Shown: positions 42,236 through 51,623, numbered from the stretch's first letter. The stretch: 64,000 nucleotides of DNA from Paenibacillus piscarius (GCF_022234545.1 NZ_JAIEUI010000005.1:62001-126000); one strand, 5' to 3'. Translations and numbers: made by a program. The notes: generated by a model not told the origin, from the sequence alone.

Positions 42236-42964
42236 GTGAATGAATTGATTGCTTGGTATGCCCCTGCCTCTGATCCGGCGGGGCGGGAAGCAAGCCGTAC
42301 CGGACTGGAGGAGGGGCTCCGCAGTCTGGGCATGACAACAGCACGAAGCGAAGACCCGGAGAGTCTTCGCTTCGTGCTGTCAAGCGGTGAACCGGTACTG
42401 CTGGTCGCGGAGCTGGATGATCCCGGAGAGTGGGCGGGCTGGGAGGAAGTCTCGGCTGCCCGGAGACAAGGGATGAGGCTGCCGGTGATCGTGATAACCG
42501 GACCATCCGAAGCGCGGGGGGAAGCAGCGGTTACGGTTTTTGAAGCGGGGGGCAATGAGTGTATGGAAAGGCCGGTGCATACCGGTGAATTCGCATGCAG
42601 GGTCATGAATCTGCTGAAGCTTACGGGCCGCAGGCGGGATACGGGTACTCTGCTCAAGGCAGGCGGACTGGTTCTTGATCCCAGACGCCGGCAGGTCAGC
42701 CGGGACGGAGCAGAGGTGAGGATGACCCCGAAGGAATTCGACCTGCTGCAGTATCTCGTGATGAATCAGGGTGAAGTCTGTCCCCGGGACGAGATTCTGC
42801 GGCAGGTCTGGGGCTATCATTTCCATGCAGACACCAACGTGGTGGATGTCTACATCCGGCATCTCCGGACGAAGGTTGATAAGGGCCGGCGGACGAAGCT
42901 GATTCATACCGTACGGGGGACAGGGTATGTACTGCGGGTACCGGAGAGCGGGACCTCTGGCTGA
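42236..42964 (+). CDS. OmpR-type response regulator with atypical receiver domain
   Basis: A 242-residue protein with GTG start after GGGGGGAT. The C-terminal winged helix (about residues 140-236) is standard: LDPRRRQVSRDG, MTPKEFDLLQYLVMNQGEVCPRDEILRQVWG and VDVYIRHLRTKVD with VRGTGYVLR. The receiver domain is weak. Where the phosphorylated Asp is expected the sequence reads LLVAELDD, with Glu at about residue 59. The conserved Lys is replaced by Arg in CMERPVHTGEF. It may work without phosphorylation. No histidine kinase gene is adjacent. The receiver coding region contains an 18-bp perfect inverted repeat. Confidence 0.88.
   Translation: MNELIAWYAPASDPAGREASRTGLEEGLRSLGMTTARSEDPESLRFVLSSGEPVLLVAELDDPGEWAGWEEVSAARRQGMRLPVIVITGPSEARGEAAVTVFEAGGNECMERPVHTGEFACRVMNLLKLTGRRRDTGTLLKAGGLVLDPRRRQVSRDGAEVRMTPKEFDLLQYLVMNQGEVCPRDEILRQVWGYHFHADTNVVDVYIRHLRTKVDKGRRTKLIHTVRGTGYVLRVPESGTSG
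42338..42380 (+). repeat. 18-bp perfect inverted repeat inside the response regulator gene
   Basis: ACAGCACGAAGCGAAGAC at 42338-42355 is the exact reverse complement of 42363-42380. The loop is seven bases. It encodes residues about 35-49 of the receiver domain. Confidence 0.9.
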
Positions 42965-43002
42965 AGTCCGTTACAGTGCTGCTCCCCGGCTGAAAGGCTT
43001 GA

Positions 43003-43527
43003 CTATAGTACGCGCCGTGCCTTCAGGTAGGTTTTTTTCCAGTTGCCGGAGTTAAGATCTGAAATGGTCACACCCGGTGAGCCGTAAGTGTGAAGAATCT
43101 TTCCGTTACCGGCGTATACAGCAACATGGGTTACGTTCTTTCCATTCGCCCGGCTGCCGCTGGAGAAGAATACCAGATCGCCGACCCGCAGATTTGCTTT
43201 GCTGACGGCCGAGCCGACTTTGGATTGGGCGACTGAAGTGCGGGGCAGATCCACGCCGTATTTTTTGAAGATATATTGTGTAAATGATGAACAGTCAAAA
43301 TAACGTGTGGTGGAAGTCGAAGCGCCGAATTTGTAACGTGTGCCCAGGTATTTTTTGCCGAAGCTGACTACGCTCGATCCTTTCGCTGAAGCTGAAACCG
43401 AGTCAGCCGATACCGCTGCGGCAGCCGCAGGTGCTGTTCCTGCTCCGGTGGCCAAGAGTGCGCCGAAGCCGATTGTTGTGCACAAACCAATAGTCAGGGC
43501 CCGCTTGACCCAAGGATGCTTATTCAT
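43003..43527 (-). CDS. Secreted NlpC/P60 (C40) peptidoglycan hydrolase
   Basis: A 174-residue exported protein. The signal peptide (KRALTIGLCTTIGFGALLATGAG) ends in an Ala-rich stretch near residue 38. The mature domain is a single NlpC/P60 cysteine peptidase: FGKKYLGTRYKFGAS, catalytic Cys in RYFDCSSFTQYIFKKYG near residue 78, LRVGDLVFFS near 113 and His in VTHVAVYAGNGK near 132. It would cut the gamma-D-Glu-DAP bond in cell-wall stem peptides. There is no SH3 or LysM binding domain. ATG follows GGAGGT. It runs opposite to the response regulator gene with 38 bases between stops. Confidence 0.92.
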   Translation of the reverse strand: MNKHPWVKRALTIGLCTTIGFGALLATGAGTAPAAAAAVSADSVSASAKGSSVVSFGKKYLGTRYKFGASTSTTRYFDCSSFTQYIFKKYGVDLPRTSVAQSKVGSAVSKANLRVGDLVFFSSGSRANGKNVTHVAVYAGNGKILHTYGSPGVTISDLNSGNWKKTYLKARRVL

Positions 43528-43711
43528 GTTGTATACCTCCGAAATTGTAATCTAGTGTAGTAGTGCCGTTCTCTGATTCGTAGTATAGCAGGTTATAGAG
43601 TCCCTAAATTATGGAACAGACCCTCCAAATGCAGGCAGCGACTACATTGAAAGCGTTTTATTAAAATCTCATTAAAAGTTACAAAAAATTAATATTTATC
43701 AGCTCTGCGCG

Positions 43712-43758
43712 AAGAAAAAAACCGGAAAACCCTTGATAATACAAGGAATTCCCGGTTT
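43712..43758 (-). terminator. Terminator of thiN
   Basis: On the minus strand AAACCGG and CCGGTTT form an outer stem, CCTTG and CAAGG an inner stem, followed by TTTTTTT. Confidence 0.8.
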
Positions 43759-43807
43759 CTTTGATTTGAATCAAAAGTTACAGCGATGTCTCCAAAACTC
43801 TATGTAT

Positions 43808-44449
43808 TCAGTCCTTGCTCTGAATAATAATCAGCAGTCCGCTCTCGATTGTGACGGTTCCGGTGCTCTCGACAAGCACATTGCTAACAGCCAGCGACTG
43901 GCCCAGCTTCAGGGTAGCCTGATTCAGAGGGTACTGGAAGCCCTTCAGTGTGATGCCGGTAACCTCCGGAGTCAGAGGCAGGAGAGAGACATAAGTATAG
44001 CCGCGCTGTTCAACCACCGCCTGGGAGCCGGTAAGCGTAATATAATTGTTCGGATCAATGATGGAGCACGCCACCTGCCGCTGCAGCGCCCGTGTCATCA
44101 TCTGGATGCTGGCCAGGGTCTGGTCCATGCGTGTCCCGGTCACTCCGATCATTACAATAGACTGCGGCTGGAGGCCCAGCGCGTAATCAAGCGCCAGCTC
44201 GCTGTCTGTCAGGTCTTTGTTCACCGGATCACAGCTGATGGTCTCGTTGCTGCCCGCCTGAATCCGTTCTAATGCTTCCTCAGGGACAGAATCGAAATCT
44301 CCTACGGCCAGAGCGGGTCTGAAGCCGTGCTCTATCAGGAACAGCGCCCCCCGGTCAGCGCCGATAATATAATCTTCTTCATCTAAGTAACGCAGGCAAT
44401 CCGCTGTCACCTTACCGCCCGCTACAATAACGACACGCCCTGCTGGCAA
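43808..44449 (-). CDS. thiN: Thiamine diphosphokinase
   Basis: ThiN transfers pyrophosphate from ATP to thiamine to make the cofactor used, for example, by the pyruvate dehydrogenase encoded a few kilobases away. The TTG start at 44449 follows AAGGAGGGAG; the longer in-frame version would translate through this site. IIGADRGALFLIEHGFRPALAVGDFDSVPEE around residues 28-58 is the catalytic core, with SCDPVNKDLTDSELALDYAL near 72 and VMIGVTGTRMDQTLASI near 98. Length of 213 matches B. subtilis ThiN (214). Confidence 0.93.
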   Translation of the reverse strand: MPAGRVVIVAGGKVTADCLRYLDEEDYIIGADRGALFLIEHGFRPALAVGDFDSVPEEALERIQAGSNETISCDPVNKDLTDSELALDYALGLQPQSIVMIGVTGTRMDQTLASIQMMTRALQRQVACSIIDPNNYITLTGSQAVVEQRGYTYVSLLPLTPEVTGITLKGFQYPLNQATLKLGQSLAVSNVLVESTGTVTIESGLLIIIQSKD

Positions 44450-44604
44450 GATATTCTCCCTCCTTGTTCGGTGCAATCAAGTGTATCACCCTGAACAGTA
44501 TATAGCAGTTTCTGAAGTTGTACAATTGCTGTGCGGACGCTAAAATAAAGACAGTGCGCATTGCGCACAAACCCGGTGCAGTGATTATTGTACCAGATCA
44601 GGGG

Positions 44605-45087
44605 GTGAGAGAGATCGTAAACGTGTTATTTGTGTGTCTGGGGAATATCTGCCGCTCGCCGATGGCAGAAGCGGTACTGCGCCATAAGGTGGCGGAGCAC
44701 CGGCTGGAGGATCAGATCAGCGTAGATTCTGCAGGAACCGGAGACTGGCATATCGGCAATCCGCCGCATGAAGGGACCAGACGGATTCTCGATCTGCACG
44801 GAATCAGCTATGAGAAGATGAGAGCCCGCCTGGTAAGCGGTGATGATTTTGAGAGCTTCCAATATATCATTTGCATGGATAAGTCCAATGGCGACAATGT
44901 CCGCAAAATTCCCGGAGGCGAGCATGCGAAGCTGCTGTTCTTCATGGACCTGCTGCCGGATGAGGAGCTGCGCGAGGTGCCTGACCCGTACTTCACCGGA
45001 AACTTCGAGCAGGTCTATGAGCTGATTAACGCCGGTTGTGATGTGCTGCTGGAGAAGATCATCAAGGACAAGCTTAAGCAAGCTTAG
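44605..45087 (+). CDS. Low-molecular-weight protein-tyrosine phosphatase
   Basis: A 160-residue protein with VLFVCLGNICRSPMAEAV near the N-terminus, the CX4-CRS phosphate loop with catalytic Cys and Arg, and the general-acid Asp in EVPDPYFTGNFEQVY near residue 131. It resembles B. subtilis YfkJ and YwlE. The start is uncertain: GTG at 44605 is used here, while GTG at 44623 (giving an N-terminus like other family members) has GAGAGAGAT upstream and is a good alternative. It is divergent from thiN. Targets may be phosphotyrosine or phosphoarginine proteins; sequence does not decide. Confidence 0.88.
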   Translation: MREIVNVLFVCLGNICRSPMAEAVLRHKVAEHRLEDQISVDSAGTGDWHIGNPPHEGTRRILDLHGISYEKMRARLVSGDDFESFQYIICMDKSNGDNVRKIPGGEHAKLLFFMDLLPDEELREVPDPYFTGNFEQVYELINAGCDVLLEKIIKDKLKQA

Positions 45088-45222
45088 GATTACGCCCGGA
45101 ACGGTTGCCGTCCTTATCTCTTAAGGGCCGGCACCGCTGATCCGGCAGATTTGAAAGCGCGCACATCACGGGGAGATACATAAGTTCGTAAGATGTTCAC
45201 TTTTGAGGCTCTATTTGCTGTT

Positions 45223-45954
45223 TCAAGCGTTGAAGAAATAGAGTAATGATTCCGGGAGCTCTTTTTGCCAAAATCCCCAAAGATGCTGCCCGTCCTTCTC
45301 GCGGTAGGAGACGGTGGCTCCCCGGGATTCCAGCATGTCGCGGGTCAGCCGGTTCATCTCTACGAAATCGTAGACCCCGGTGTCAGTCTTATATTCTCTC
45401 TCCTGGAGACCCACAACCATATTGATCTGCAGCCAGGAGAGATCCTCTTCCTTGGCCAGCAGCTCACGGGTCTCGGGGTAATACGCGCCGGAGAGGCTGA
45501 GCACGCGGCTGAATAATCCCGGGTAGGCCAGCGCAAGGTGAAGGGAGACACTGCCTCCGAGGGAGTCACCGGCAATAATCCGTTCCCCGGTAGTGCGCCG
45601 GACAGGATAATTATGTTCAATGAAGGGAATAATCTCTTCGGCGAAGCATGACAGGTACTGCTGGAAGCGGCTGCCGAACGGAGCATATTCTGCGGTGCGA
45701 ACGGCGACGTTCACTTCAACGCCTACTATAATGAAAGGCTCCACATCCTGCTCCAGAATCAGCTGGCCGGCCAGTGTAGCAATCCGTCCAAAGTTGAAGA
45801 ACTCTTCACCGTCCTGGCAGTAGACCACGGGATAGCTGAGAACTTCATTATAGCCGGGAGGGAGATAGATGCGCAGCTTGCGTTCTTCCTGCAGATGCTC
45901 GCTCCAAAGGGTTTGTTTGACGATTGTTCGTTTCAGAAAAACAGGCTCATTCAT
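45223..45954 (-). CDS. Esterase-family alpha/beta hydrolase
   Basis: A 243-residue protein of the putative esterase (PF00756-like) group. The nucleophile is in IIAGDSLGGSVSLHLAL near residue 118 (GDSLGG). EEIIPFIEHNYPVRR near 95 is the usual preceding helix, VYCQDGEEFF near 43 lies after the first strands, and DGQHLWGFW near 225 gives the catalytic His. No signal peptide is present. Relatives include enterochelin-esterase-like and YbbA-type hydrolases, but no siderophore genes are near. ATG at 45954 follows AAAGGTGA; the longer frame begins in noncoding DNA. It is divergent from pdhA. Confidence 0.83.
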   Translation of the reverse strand: MNEPVFLKRTIVKQTLWSEHLQEERKLRIYLPPGYNEVLSYPVVYCQDGEEFFNFGRIATLAGQLILEQDVEPFIIVGVEVNVAVRTAEYAPFGSRFQQYLSCFAEEIIPFIEHNYPVRRTTGERIIAGDSLGGSVSLHLALAYPGLFSRVLSLSGAYYPETRELLAKEEDLSWLQINMVVGLQEREYKTDTGVYDFVEMNRLTRDMLESRGATVSYREKDGQHLWGFWQKELPESLLYFFNA

Positions 45955-46102
45955 TGTCAGATCGTCACCTTTCATGTCGGATTTTTTGCATAACACGTAG
46001 TGTTGCGTTAATATTACCCAAGCGGCAAATGTGGGAAATATCATTTACTTGATTGATTTCCTGTAATCTGTTATATAATTTATCTTACCCTGTTATACAT
46101 AC

Positions 46103-46126
46103 AAAATTTATGGAAACATAAATTTT
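46103..46126 (+). promoter_or_regulatory. 10-bp perfect inverted repeat upstream of the pdh promoter
   Basis: AAAATTTATG and CATAAATTTT flank a GAAA loop, 12 bases before the pdhA -35 in the divergent promoter region. It is a candidate operator. Confidence 0.5.
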
Positions 46127-46138
46127 ATGCGTATTTCT

Positions 46139-46168
46139 TTGACGAAACAGATACAACAGGTGTATAAT
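46139..46168 (+). promoter_or_regulatory. SigA promoter of the pdh operon
   Basis: TTGACG and TATAAT are separated by 18 bp, about 50 bases before the pdhA start. Confidence 0.75.
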
Positions 46169-46221
46169 AATTCTATAACAGAGACCACTGATATTCAAAT
46201 TTTTTTATTGAGGTGAAGATA

Positions 46222-47289
46222 ATGACCAGAGTTCCTTATGAAGTGTATACAGAGGACGTTGAGGCCCTTTCGGTACTTTCCCCGGATGGAGAAATTATCA
46301 ATAAGGATATGATGCCTAAGCTTTCCGATGACCAGCTGAAAGAAATCATGTACCGTATGGTATTTACCCGTACTTGGGATGACCGTGCAGTCAACCTTGG
46401 CCGCCAAGGCCGTCTCGGCTTCTATGCTCCGGTATCCGGCCAGGAAGCAACAATGATCGGCAGTGAGTTCGCTCTGCAAAAAGAAGATTTCGTATGCCCG
46501 GGCTACCGTGATATTCCGCAGCTCGTCTGGCACGGACTTCCGCTATATCAGGCATTCCTGTATTCCCGCGGACACCAGCATGGCGGACAGATTCCTGACG
46601 GTGTTAATGTACTGATGCCTCAGATCATCATCGGCGCACAGATCCTTCATGCGACCGGGATTGCTATGGGCTTCAAACTGAAGAAACAGCCGAACGTTGC
46701 GATCACTTACACTGGTGACGGCGGCTCCTCTGAAGGTGACTTCTATGAAGGTCTGAACTATGCGGGAGTATACAAGCTTCCGGTAATCTTCTTCGTGCAG
46801 AATAACGGCTATGCAATCACGACTCCGTTCTCGAAGCAGACCGCTGCCAAGTCCATTGCCCATAAGGCTGTTGCCGCTGGCATCCCTGGGATCAAGGTGG
46901 ACGGTATGGACGTATTCGCAGTAATCTCTGCGGTTCAGCAGGCTGCTGAACGTGCACGCAAAGGCGAAGGAGCAACGCTGATCGAAGCGGTAACTTACCG
47001 TTTCCGTCCGCACTCCCTCTCCGATGATGCCAGCAAGTACCGTACGAAGGAAGAAGAAGGACAATGGAACGAGAAGGATCCGATTGCCCGTCTGGCCAAG
47101 TACCTGGAGAAGAAAGGCCTTTGGACCGAGGAAGACACCCTGCGCGTGAGAGAAGAAGCGAAGGCTACTGTCAACGAGCAGATTAAGAAAGCAGAACAGA
47201 CCGAAAAAATGACCATTCCCGGCTTGATCGACAGCATGTTCGAGGTAACTCCGAAACATCTTGAAGAGCAAAAAGCCGATTTTGAATAA
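46222..47289 (+). CDS. pdhA: Pyruvate dehydrogenase E1 component, alpha subunit
   Basis: With PdhB it decarboxylates pyruvate using thiamine diphosphate and acetylates the lipoyl group of E2. The ATG at 46222 follows GAGGTGA; an in-frame GTG at 46213 lies within that site. QGRLGFYAPVSGQEA near residue 67, the ThDP motif YTGDGGSSEGDFYEGLNYAGVYKLPVIFFVQNN around 168-200 (GDG to NN) and YRFRPHSLSDD near 257 are visible. The loop HSLSDDASKYR corresponds to the regulatory serine region in eukaryotic E1. Length 355 is slightly below the B. subtilis protein (371). First gene of pdhABCD. Confidence 0.96.
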   Translation: MTRVPYEVYTEDVEALSVLSPDGEIINKDMMPKLSDDQLKEIMYRMVFTRTWDDRAVNLGRQGRLGFYAPVSGQEATMIGSEFALQKEDFVCPGYRDIPQLVWHGLPLYQAFLYSRGHQHGGQIPDGVNVLMPQIIIGAQILHATGIAMGFKLKKQPNVAITYTGDGGSSEGDFYEGLNYAGVYKLPVIFFVQNNGYAITTPFSKQTAAKSIAHKAVAAGIPGIKVDGMDVFAVISAVQQAAERARKGEGATLIEAVTYRFRPHSLSDDASKYRTKEEEGQWNEKDPIARLAKYLEKKGLWTEEDTLRVREEAKATVNEQIKKAEQTEKMTIPGLIDSMFEVTPKHLEEQKADFE

Positions 47290-47304
47290 GGGGGATATCA
47301 GGCA

Positions 47305-48282
47305 ATGGCACAGATGAATATGAAAGAAGCAATTCGTGACGCGATGCGCGTTGAACTGACTCGTGACCCTAATGTCCTTATCTTCGGGGAGGATGTTGGT
47401 AATGTTGGCGGTGTCTTCCGTGTAACGGAAGGACTGCAGAAAGAATTCGGCGAAGAGCGTGTCTTCGACACCCCGCTGGCAGAATCCGCAATCGGCGGTC
47501 TGGCCTTCGGTCTGGGTGTACAAGGCTTCCGCCCGATTGCTGAAATCCAGTTTGTCGGCTTCATCTTTGAAGCCCTGGATCAGATTGTCATTCAAGCTGC
47601 GCGTCTGCGCTGGCGTTCCGGGGGCAAGTATAATGCTCCTGTAGTATTCCGTACTCCTTTTGGCGGCGGCGTTAAGGCAGCCGAGCTTCATACAGACTCC
47701 CTGGAAGGCCTGATTGCCCAGAGCCCTGGGATTAAGGTAGTAATTCCATCCAATCCATACGACGCCAAGGGCCTGCTGATCGCCTCGATCCGCGACAATG
47801 ACCCTGTATTCTTCATGGAGCACCTCAACCTGTACCATGCATTCCGTGCTGAGGTTCCTGAAGGTGAATACACGGTTGAGCTGGGCAAAGCTAACGTAGT
47901 GCGTGAAGGTTCCGATGTATCGATCATCGCTTACGGCCTGATGGTACATACTGCCACCAAAGCCGCGGAACAGCTCGAAAAAGAGGGCATCAAAGCTGAA
48001 ATCATTGACCTGCGCACGGTCAGCCCGATTGATATCGACACGATTGTAGCCTCCATTAAGAAGACTAACCGTGCCATCGTGGTTCAGGAAGCGCAGAAGA
48101 GCTCCGGCGTGGCCGCTGAGGTCATTGCCCAGATCAACGAAAAAGCACTGCTGCACCTGGAAGCTCCTGTACTTCGTGTAGCCGGTCCTGATACTGTATA
48201 TCCATTTGCACAAATCGAAGATACCTGGATTCCTACACCAGCACGTGTTATTGCAGCTGTTAAGAAAGTTATGGAATTCTAA
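47305..48282 (+). CDS. pdhB: Pyruvate dehydrogenase E1 component, beta subunit
   Basis: The partner of PdhA, 325 residues as usual. It shows the transketolase pyrimidine-binding domain, with [21 protein letters not shown] near residue 24, [30 protein letters not shown] near 54 and the C-terminal transketolase domain from about 195 ([29 protein letters not shown]). E in FGEDVG contacts the ThDP aminopyrimidine. ATG follows AAGGGGG with 15 bases between the pdhA stop and this start. Confidence 0.97.
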   Translation: MAQMNMKEAIRDAMRVELTRDPNVLIFGEDVGNVGGVFRVTEGLQKEFGEERVFDTPLAESAIGGLAFGLGVQGFRPIAEIQFVGFIFEALDQIVIQAARLRWRSGGKYNAPVVFRTPFGGGVKAAELHTDSLEGLIAQSPGIKVVIPSNPYDAKGLLIASIRDNDPVFFMEHLNLYHAFRAEVPEGEYTVELGKANVVREGSDVSIIAYGLMVHTATKAAEQLEKEGIKAEIIDLRTVSPIDIDTIVASIKKTNRAIVVQEAQKSSGVAAEVIAQINEKALLHLEAPVLRVAGPDTVYPFAQIEDTWIPTPARVIAAVKKVMEF

Positions 48283-48305
48283 ACTACACTCGGGAGGTTA
48301 TCAAG

Positions 48306-49961
48306 GTGGCAAAATTTGAGTACCGGTTCCCTGAGCTGGGCGAAGGTCTGCATGAAGGCGAAATTATCAAAATGCATATCAAAGCTGGCGATAAGGTAAC
48401 CGATGACGATATCGTAATGGAAGTTCAGAATGACAAGGCAGTAGTTGAAGTGCCTTGTCCGGTTAACGGCACTGTGCTGGAAGTCTTCACCAAGGACGGC
48501 CAGGTCTGCCGCGTAGGCGAAGTGGTAGCTATCATTGATGCGGAAGGCGACATTCCTGAACAGGAAGGCGGCCATCCGGCAGAGCATGCTTCCCAGGAAG
48601 CTGACGCAGCCAAGGGCGGAGCAGAGACGACTTCTTCTCCGGCTACCAGTGCACCGGCAAGCGGCGGAGCATCGAACTTTGAATACAAATTCCCTGAACT
48701 GGGTGAAGGCCTGCATGAAGGGGAAATCATCAAGATGCACATCAAGGTCGGCGACAAGATCACTGACGATGATATCATCATGGAAGTTCAGAACGACAAG
48801 GCGGTAGTGGAAGTTCCTTCCCCGGTCAATGGTACAGTCGTTGAAGTGTTCGCCAAAGACGGCCAGGTCTGCCGCGTAGGCGAGGTTGTAGCGGTAATTG
48901 CCGCTGAAGGCGATGTTCCGCATCAGGAAGGCGGCCATGCTGAAGCCTCCGGCGCGCAGGGCGCAGCACCTTCCCAGGCGGCAGCACCGGCAGCAGCCGT
49001 TCCGGCTCCGGACCGCGAAGTGCTGGCAACGCCAAGCGTACGCAAATTCGCCCGTGATAAAGGCGTGGACATCTCCAAGGTGAACGGCTCCGGTAAGAAC
49101 GGCAAGATCACCCTTGAAGATGTGGAAGCCTTCCTGAAGGGCGGCTCAGCAGCACCGGCAGCGGCGGCTCCAGCAGCTTCTGCACCGGCAGCAGCAGAAG
49201 CACTGCAGGCGAAGGCTAAAGAAGCTGCTTCGGCTCCTGCAGCTTCCGGCAACGCGAACCTGGAAGAAGAACGTGTACCGTTCAAGGGTATCCGCAAGGC
49301 GATCGCGAATGCGATGGTGAAATCGGCTTACACTGCACCGCATGTAACCATCATGGACGAAGTGGATGTTACCGAGCTGGTAGCCTTCCGTGCCCGCATG
49401 AAGCCTGTGGCTGAGAAGAAGGGCGTGAAGGTCACTTACCTTCCGTTCATCGTGAAGGCACTCGTTGCCGCTTCCCGCCAGTTCCCGGCGCTTAACGCCA
49501 TGATTGACGAAGCTGCGAATGAGATTGTCTACAAGAAGTACTACAACATCGGTATCGCTACAGACACAGACAACGGTCTGATCGTTCCTGTGATCAAGGA
49601 TGCTGACCGCAAGAGCATCTGGATGATCGCCAGCGCGATCTCGGATCTGGCTGTGCGCGGACGTGACGGCAAGCTGGCACCGCATGAAATGAAGGGCAGC
49701 ACCATCTCGATCACCAACATCGGCTCGGCCGGAGGTATGTTCTTCACCCCGATTATCAACTTCCCTGAAGTTGCAATTCTGGGAACCGGACGTATCACTG
49801 AGAAGCCGGTAGTGAAGAACGGTGAAATCGTAGCTGCGCCTGTAATGGCCCTGTCGCTGAGCTTTGACCACCGGATTATCGACGGCGCAACTGCACAGAA
49901 CTTCATGAATTACATTAAGACCCTGCTTGCAAATCCTGATATGTTAGTTATGGAGGTGTAA
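48306..49961 (+). CDS. pdhC: Dihydrolipoamide acetyltransferase E2 with two lipoyl domains
   Basis: The core of the complex, 551 residues, GTG start after GGAGGTTATCAAG. Two N-terminal lipoyl domains (about residues 2-82 and 124-204) are nearly identical, each with the lipoylated Lys in [11 protein letters not shown]. Ala/Pro-rich linkers separate them from the peripheral-subunit binding domain ([22 protein letters not shown], near 240) and the catalytic domain, which ends in [14 protein letters not shown] near residue 520 with the active-site His and Asp. B. subtilis PdhC has a single lipoyl domain and is about 110 residues shorter. Confidence 0.97.
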   Translation: MAKFEYRFPELGEGLHEGEIIKMHIKAGDKVTDDDIVMEVQNDKAVVEVPCPVNGTVLEVFTKDGQVCRVGEVVAIIDAEGDIPEQEGGHPAEHASQEADAAKGGAETTSSPATSAPASGGASNFEYKFPELGEGLHEGEIIKMHIKVGDKITDDDIIMEVQNDKAVVEVPSPVNGTVVEVFAKDGQVCRVGEVVAVIAAEGDVPHQEGGHAEASGAQGAAPSQAAAPAAAVPAPDREVLATPSVRKFARDKGVDISKVNGSGKNGKITLEDVEAFLKGGSAAPAAAAPAASAPAAAEALQAKAKEAASAPAASGNANLEEERVPFKGIRKAIANAMVKSAYTAPHVTIMDEVDVTELVAFRARMKPVAEKKGVKVTYLPFIVKALVAASRQFPALNAMIDEAANEIVYKKYYNIGIATDTDNGLIVPVIKDADRKSIWMIASAISDLAVRGRDGKLAPHEMKGSTISITNIGSAGGMFFTPIINFPEVAILGTGRITEKPVVKNGEIVAAPVMALSLSFDHRIIDGATAQNFMNYIKTLLANPDMLVMEV

Positions 49962-49964
49962 TTA

Positions 49965-51377
49965 ATGGTAGTCGGAGACGCTTCAATTGAAATCGACACA
50001 TTGGTAATTGGTGCAGGTCCCGGCGGGTATGTGGCGGCAATTCGTGCCGCCCAGCTCGGCCAAAAGGTCATCATTGTAGATAAATCGGAGCTCGGCGGCG
50101 TGTGTCTGAACCGCGGCTGTATCCCTTCCAAGGCGCTGATCTCGGCAGCTCATCAATACGAGGCTGCTCAGCACGGCGACGTATTCGGCGTGACTGCCGA
50201 GAACGTAAAGGTAGACTGGGCTAAGACCCAGGCCTTCAAGAACGGCGTAGTCAAGAAGATGACTTCCGGTGTAACCAGCCTGATGAAGGGCAACAAGATT
50301 GAAGTATTCAGCGGTGAAGCGATGTTCATTAGTGCAAACGAAGCCCGTCTGTTCAATGACCATGAATCCCCGCGCTACAAGTTCAATAACTGCATCATCG
50401 CGACAGGCTCCCGCCCGATTGAGCTGAAGCCGTTCCCGTTCGGCGGACGGATTCTGTCCTCCACCGAAGCGCTGGATCTTCCTGAAATTCCGAAGAGCAT
50501 GATCGTGATCGGCGGCGGCTACATCGGCGCCGAGCTGGGCCAGATGTACTCCAAGTTCGGTACGAAGGTTACGATCATTGAAGGTCTGGATACAGTTCTG
50601 CCTGGCTTCGACAAGGACATGACCCGTCTGGTAGCCAAGAACATGGCTAAGACCGGCATTGAGATTGTAACGAATGCCAAAGCGGAATCCGCTGTGCAGA
50701 ACGACAAGGAAGTTACTGTGAAGTACTCCGTTGGCGGAGAGTCCAAGGAAGTCACTGCGGAATACCTGCTGGTAACCGTAGGCCGCCGTCCGAACACTGA
50801 CGGTGAGCTTGGTCTGGATCTGATCGGCGTTGAGCTGGACGAACGCGGTTTGGTGAAGGTTGACCACCAGGGACGCACCAACATTCCTAACATTTACGCG
50901 ATCGGTGACATCGTACCTGGCCTGGCTCTGGCGCACAAAGCCTCGTACGAAGGTAAGATTGCTGCCGAAGCTATCGCCGGACACAAGTCGGTCGTTGATT
51001 ACAAAGTGATGCCGGCTGTCGTATTCACTGATCCTGAATGCTCCAGCGTCGGCCTGACTGAGAAGGAAGCCAAGGATAAGGGCTATGCAGTGAAAGCCGG
51101 CAAATTCCCGTTCGCAGGCAACGGCCGTGCTGTCTCCCTGAATGCGCCTGAAGGCTTCATCAAGATTGTTGCGAAGAGCGACAATAATCAGGTGCTGGGC
51201 GCGCAAATCGTCGGCATCGAAGCTTCCAACCTGATTGCTGAGCTGGGGCTGGCCATTGAGATGGGCGCTACCCTTGAGGATATCGCCTTGACCATCCATG
51301 CACACCCGACTCTCGGCGAGATTGTTATGGAAGCGGCTGAGCTGGTAGAAGGCCACCCGATTCATGTAATCAGATAA
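49965..51377 (+). CDS. pdhD: Dihydrolipoamide dehydrogenase E3
   Basis: Reoxidises dihydrolipoamide and passes electrons to NAD. FAD-binding VIGAGPGGYVAAIRAAQLG near residue 14, the redox disulfide in GGVCLNRGCIPSKAL near 44, NAD-binding VIGGGYIGAELG near 183, the second FAD motif NIYAIGDIVPG near 309 and the C-terminal catalytic HAHPTLGEIVMEAAE near 445 are all present. Length of 470 matches B. subtilis PdhD. The ATG lies three bases after the pdhC stop. It closes the operon, and a terminator follows. Confidence 0.97.
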   Translation: MVVGDASIEIDTLVIGAGPGGYVAAIRAAQLGQKVIIVDKSELGGVCLNRGCIPSKALISAAHQYEAAQHGDVFGVTAENVKVDWAKTQAFKNGVVKKMTSGVTSLMKGNKIEVFSGEAMFISANEARLFNDHESPRYKFNNCIIATGSRPIELKPFPFGGRILSSTEALDLPEIPKSMIVIGGGYIGAELGQMYSKFGTKVTIIEGLDTVLPGFDKDMTRLVAKNMAKTGIEIVTNAKAESAVQNDKEVTVKYSVGGESKEVTAEYLLVTVGRRPNTDGELGLDLIGVELDERGLVKVDHQGRTNIPNIYAIGDIVPGLALAHKASYEGKIAAEAIAGHKSVVDYKVMPAVVFTDPECSSVGLTEKEAKDKGYAVKAGKFPFAGNGRAVSLNAPEGFIKIVAKSDNNQVLGAQIVGIEASNLIAELGLAIEMGATLEDIALTIHAHPTLGEIVMEAAELVEGHPIHVIR

Positions 51378-51408
51378 TAGCTGCGAAGCTATTTCCGCAA
51401 TAATTCAA

Positions 51409-51453
51409 GAGGATGTTTCCTGAGCCATGCAAGTGGCGGGGAACATCCTTTTT
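51409..51453 (+). terminator. Terminator of the pdh operon
   Basis: GGATGTTTCC pairs with GGGGAACATCC around a GCCATGCAAGTGGC hairpin, followed by TTTTTA. Confidence 0.85.
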
Positions 51454-51560
51454 ATATAAAAATATGTTTTGGGGCCCCCGCAAAGTACTTGAGATCACAT
51501 CGGAGTCAGAGCTTCACTTTGTGGGGTTATTTTAACCGGAAGGAATTTGTGCAAAGGGAA

Positions 51561-51589
51561 TTACAAGGACAGTCAGCTCATGGTAAACT
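51561..51589 (+). promoter_or_regulatory. SigA promoter of thyA
   Basis: TTACAA and TAAACT are separated by 17 bp, 35 bases before the chosen thyA start. Confidence 0.5.
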
Positions 51590-51623
51590 GGTATAAGAAA
51601 AAGAGAGTGGGGTGCGATACTAC

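Noticed and set aside
46543..48213. 556-codon minus-strand frame opposite pdhA and pdhB
   Set aside because: It crosses two conserved genes and shows no recognisable protein features.
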